In this document: positions 62,912 to 64,000 of the stretch, piece by piece
How positions within the stretch are numbered: position 1 is the stretch's first letter
Layout of the letters: each line of letters opens with the position of its first letter
The notes under the pieces: generated by a model
Databases searched by the model: none
Told to the model about the DNA's origin: nothing
The model's input: only the letters and a program-made list of their open reading frames with translations
Program-made: the position numbers and the translations under genes
Source: an uncultured Alphaproteobacteria bacterium
GTDB taxonomy: Bacteria; Pseudomonadota; Alphaproteobacteria; HIMB59
Assembly (NCBI GenBank): GCA_902619375.1
Contig: CACNEB010000005.1
Coordinates: 17,355-81,354, forward strand
DNA length: 64,000 nucleotides
Direction of reading: 5' to 3'

Positions 62912-63672
62912 TCTTGAGGTGGTTGCTTAGCACCTGTCATATATGCGACAGCATCAGACATTTCATGTTTCTTAGGGTCAATTACACATAATCGGGTTCC
63001 AAGTCTATGAATATGTATTCTATCAGCTACTTCAAAAACATGAGGCATGTTATGAGAAATTAATATGATGGGAATTCCTCTAGACCTCACCTCACCAATT
63101 AATTCTAAAACTCTTCTACTTTCTTTGACACCGAGAGCGGCAGTAGGCTCATCCATAATAACGACTTTAGTTCCAAATGATGTTGCTCTTGCAACTGCAA
63201 CACCTTGGCGTTGACCTCCAGACAATGTTTCAACTAATTGATTTATATTTTGTATGGTTAATAGACCAAGATCAGACAATCGTTTTCTAGCTTCATCTGC
63301 CATTGCTTTTTTATCTAAAAATTTTAAAAAACTACCCATAAAGCCTTTTTGTCTAATTTCTCTGCCTAAAAACATATTATCAGTGATTGATAAAGCAGGT
63401 GAAAGTGCAAGGTTCTGATAAACAGTTTCGATACCTAATTTTCTTGCTTCTATGGGTGATGTAAAAGTAACTTTATTTCCATCAAGCAATATTTCACCAC
63501 TATCAGGTATAACAGCACCACATAACACCTTAATTAGTGTAGATTTTCCAGCACCATTGTCTCCAATTACTCCTAAAACCTCACCTGGATAAAGCTCTAA
63601 ATCAGCACTATCGAGTGCAACAACTTTACCGTATTTTTTTGACAACTTATTTGCTACTAGCACTGGCTGCAT
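62908..63672 (-). CDS. frcA: Sugar ABC transporter ATP-binding protein (FrcA-like)
   Basis: 254 aa from ATG 63672, which overlaps the permease stop by one base (TAATG). A further-upstream ATG in the frame lies inside the permease gene and is rejected. Walker A is GDNGAGKSTLIKVL, the signature LSGGQRQGVAVARA, Walker B VVIMDEPTAALG, and H-loop LISHN. A single ABC domain, instead of the double domain of RbsA/XylA types, fits FrcA of fructose/mannose/ribose importers. Confidence 0.87.
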   Translation of the reverse strand: MQPVLVANKLSKKYGKVVALDSADLELYPGEVLGVIGDNGAGKSTLIKVLCGAVIPDSGEILLDGNKVTFTSPIEARKLGIETVYQNLALSPALSITDNMFLGREIRQKGFMGSFLKFLDKKAMADEARKRLSDLGLLTIQNINQLVETLSGGQRQGVAVARATSFGTKVVIMDEPTAALGVKESRRVLELIGEVRSRGIPIILISHNMPHVFEVADRIHIHRLGTRLCVIDPKKHEMSDAVAYMTGAKQPPQD

Positions 63673-64000
63673 TATGCTGAGACCTTTCTTATCCATTGAT
63701 CTATTCCAACAGCAACTATAATAAGACAACCTAAAGCAAATCTTTGCCACAATACATCAAGACCTGCTATGGACAGACCTGAGCTAAATACACCCACAAT
63801 CAAAGCTCCAAATAAAGAGCCAATTATAGTGCCCCTTCCACCAAAAAGAGAAGTTCCACCTATCACAACAGCTGTAATGGAGTCTAAGTTACCTTCATAA
63901 AAAGATGTTGGAGAGACTGAACCAACTCTACCTATCGAAACCCATGCTCCAATCGCAACAACAAGCCCAGCAACAGCATAAATTGAAACTAACATCCTGT
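63672..64000 (-). CDS. frcC: Sugar ABC transporter permease (FrcC-like), C-terminal part
   Basis: About 109 residues are seen; the frame stays open to the right edge, so the N-terminal two thirds lie outside. SLFGGRGTIIGSLFGALIVG and WQRFALGCLIIVAVGIDQWI are typical of the last helices of ribose/fructose-type permeases (BPD_transp_2). It forms the membrane channel for the FrcA ATPase. The sugar-binding protein is expected further right but is not visible. Confidence 0.82.
   Translation of the reverse strand, partial: RMLVSIYAVAGLVVAIGAWVSIGRVGSVSPTSFYEGNLDSITAVVIGGTSLFGGRGTIIGSLFGALIVGVFSSGLSIAGLDVLWQRFALGCLIIVAVGIDQWIRKVSA

Noticed and set aside
1-64000. Mobile elements, prophage, CRISPR arrays, attachment sites
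   Set aside because: No transposase, integrase, Cas gene or regular spacer-repeat pattern was found. The only tRNA lacks a repeated 3' end downstream as far as I could read.

Overview
The window is a gene-dense, AT-rich stretch of a bacterial chromosome with no intergenic gap above about 150 bp. It fits a streamlined marine alphaproteobacterium, of the SAR11, AEGEAN-169/HIMB59 or SAR116 kind. The evidence is the low G+C, overlapping genes, the order trpF-trpB-trpA-accD-folC, the rpsA-ihfB and lptC-lptA-lptB blocks, uppP/NDUFA9-like/gltDB, a short RNase D, and a methylated-amine/one-carbon cluster. The exact clade is inferred. Apart from IHF beta, I see no dedicated transcription regulator in 64 kb.

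Layout. 1-7.4 kb: the FAD-binding half of a photolyase-like protein (cut by the left edge), the 5-oxoprolinase genes pxpB/pxpC diverging from pxpA, a gamma-glutamylcyclotransferase-like gene, a periplasmic histidine phosphatase, a HupE/DUF4198 divergent pair, and small GST and DCC proteins. 7.6-19.5 kb: a long minus-strand core block (folC, accD, trpA, trpB, trpF, pyrF, ihfB, rpsA, aroA, lptB, lptA, lptC, kdsD, rnd). 19.5-27.2 kb: an NDUFA9-like protein, uppP and glutamate synthase gltD-gltB. 27.2-31 kb: a hydrolase and three overlapping glycosyltransferases, probably for LPS core. 31-37.5 kb: infC, rpmI, rplT, pheS, pheT, lepA and tRNA-Ser(GGA). 37.6-40.6 kb: two more glycosyltransferases, rmuC and an orphan gene.

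40.7-53.5 kb is a minus-strand run: ROK sugar kinase, pfkA, a putative 2-oxoglutarate/Fe(II) dioxygenase, soxB-soxD-soxA-soxG (heterotetrameric sarcosine oxidase), a dimethylglycine oxidase-like protein, a MetF-like reductase and a DmdA-family folate-dependent demethylase. Together these can strip methyl groups from dimethylglycine and sarcosine onto tetrahydrofolate. The DmdA-like enzyme plus MetF could add the first demethylation step, of DMSP or possibly of glycine betaine. That is the most interesting hypothesis in the window.

53.6-64 kb is a sugar-catabolism region: Gfo/Idh oxidoreductase, aldo/keto reductase, ribokinase, FucU mutarotase, 2-hydroxyacid dehydrogenase, D-lyxose/mannose-type isomerase, PfkB kinase, class I aldolase-like protein, xylulokinase, a FrcK-type kinase, and an FrcA/FrcC-type ABC importer running off the right edge. 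Two divergent promoters here share a motif placed at the same distance from the start codon.

A recurring feature of the whole window is a -10-like hexamer exactly 5-6 nt before the start codon with no Shine-Dalgarno sequence. This suggests leaderless transcripts.
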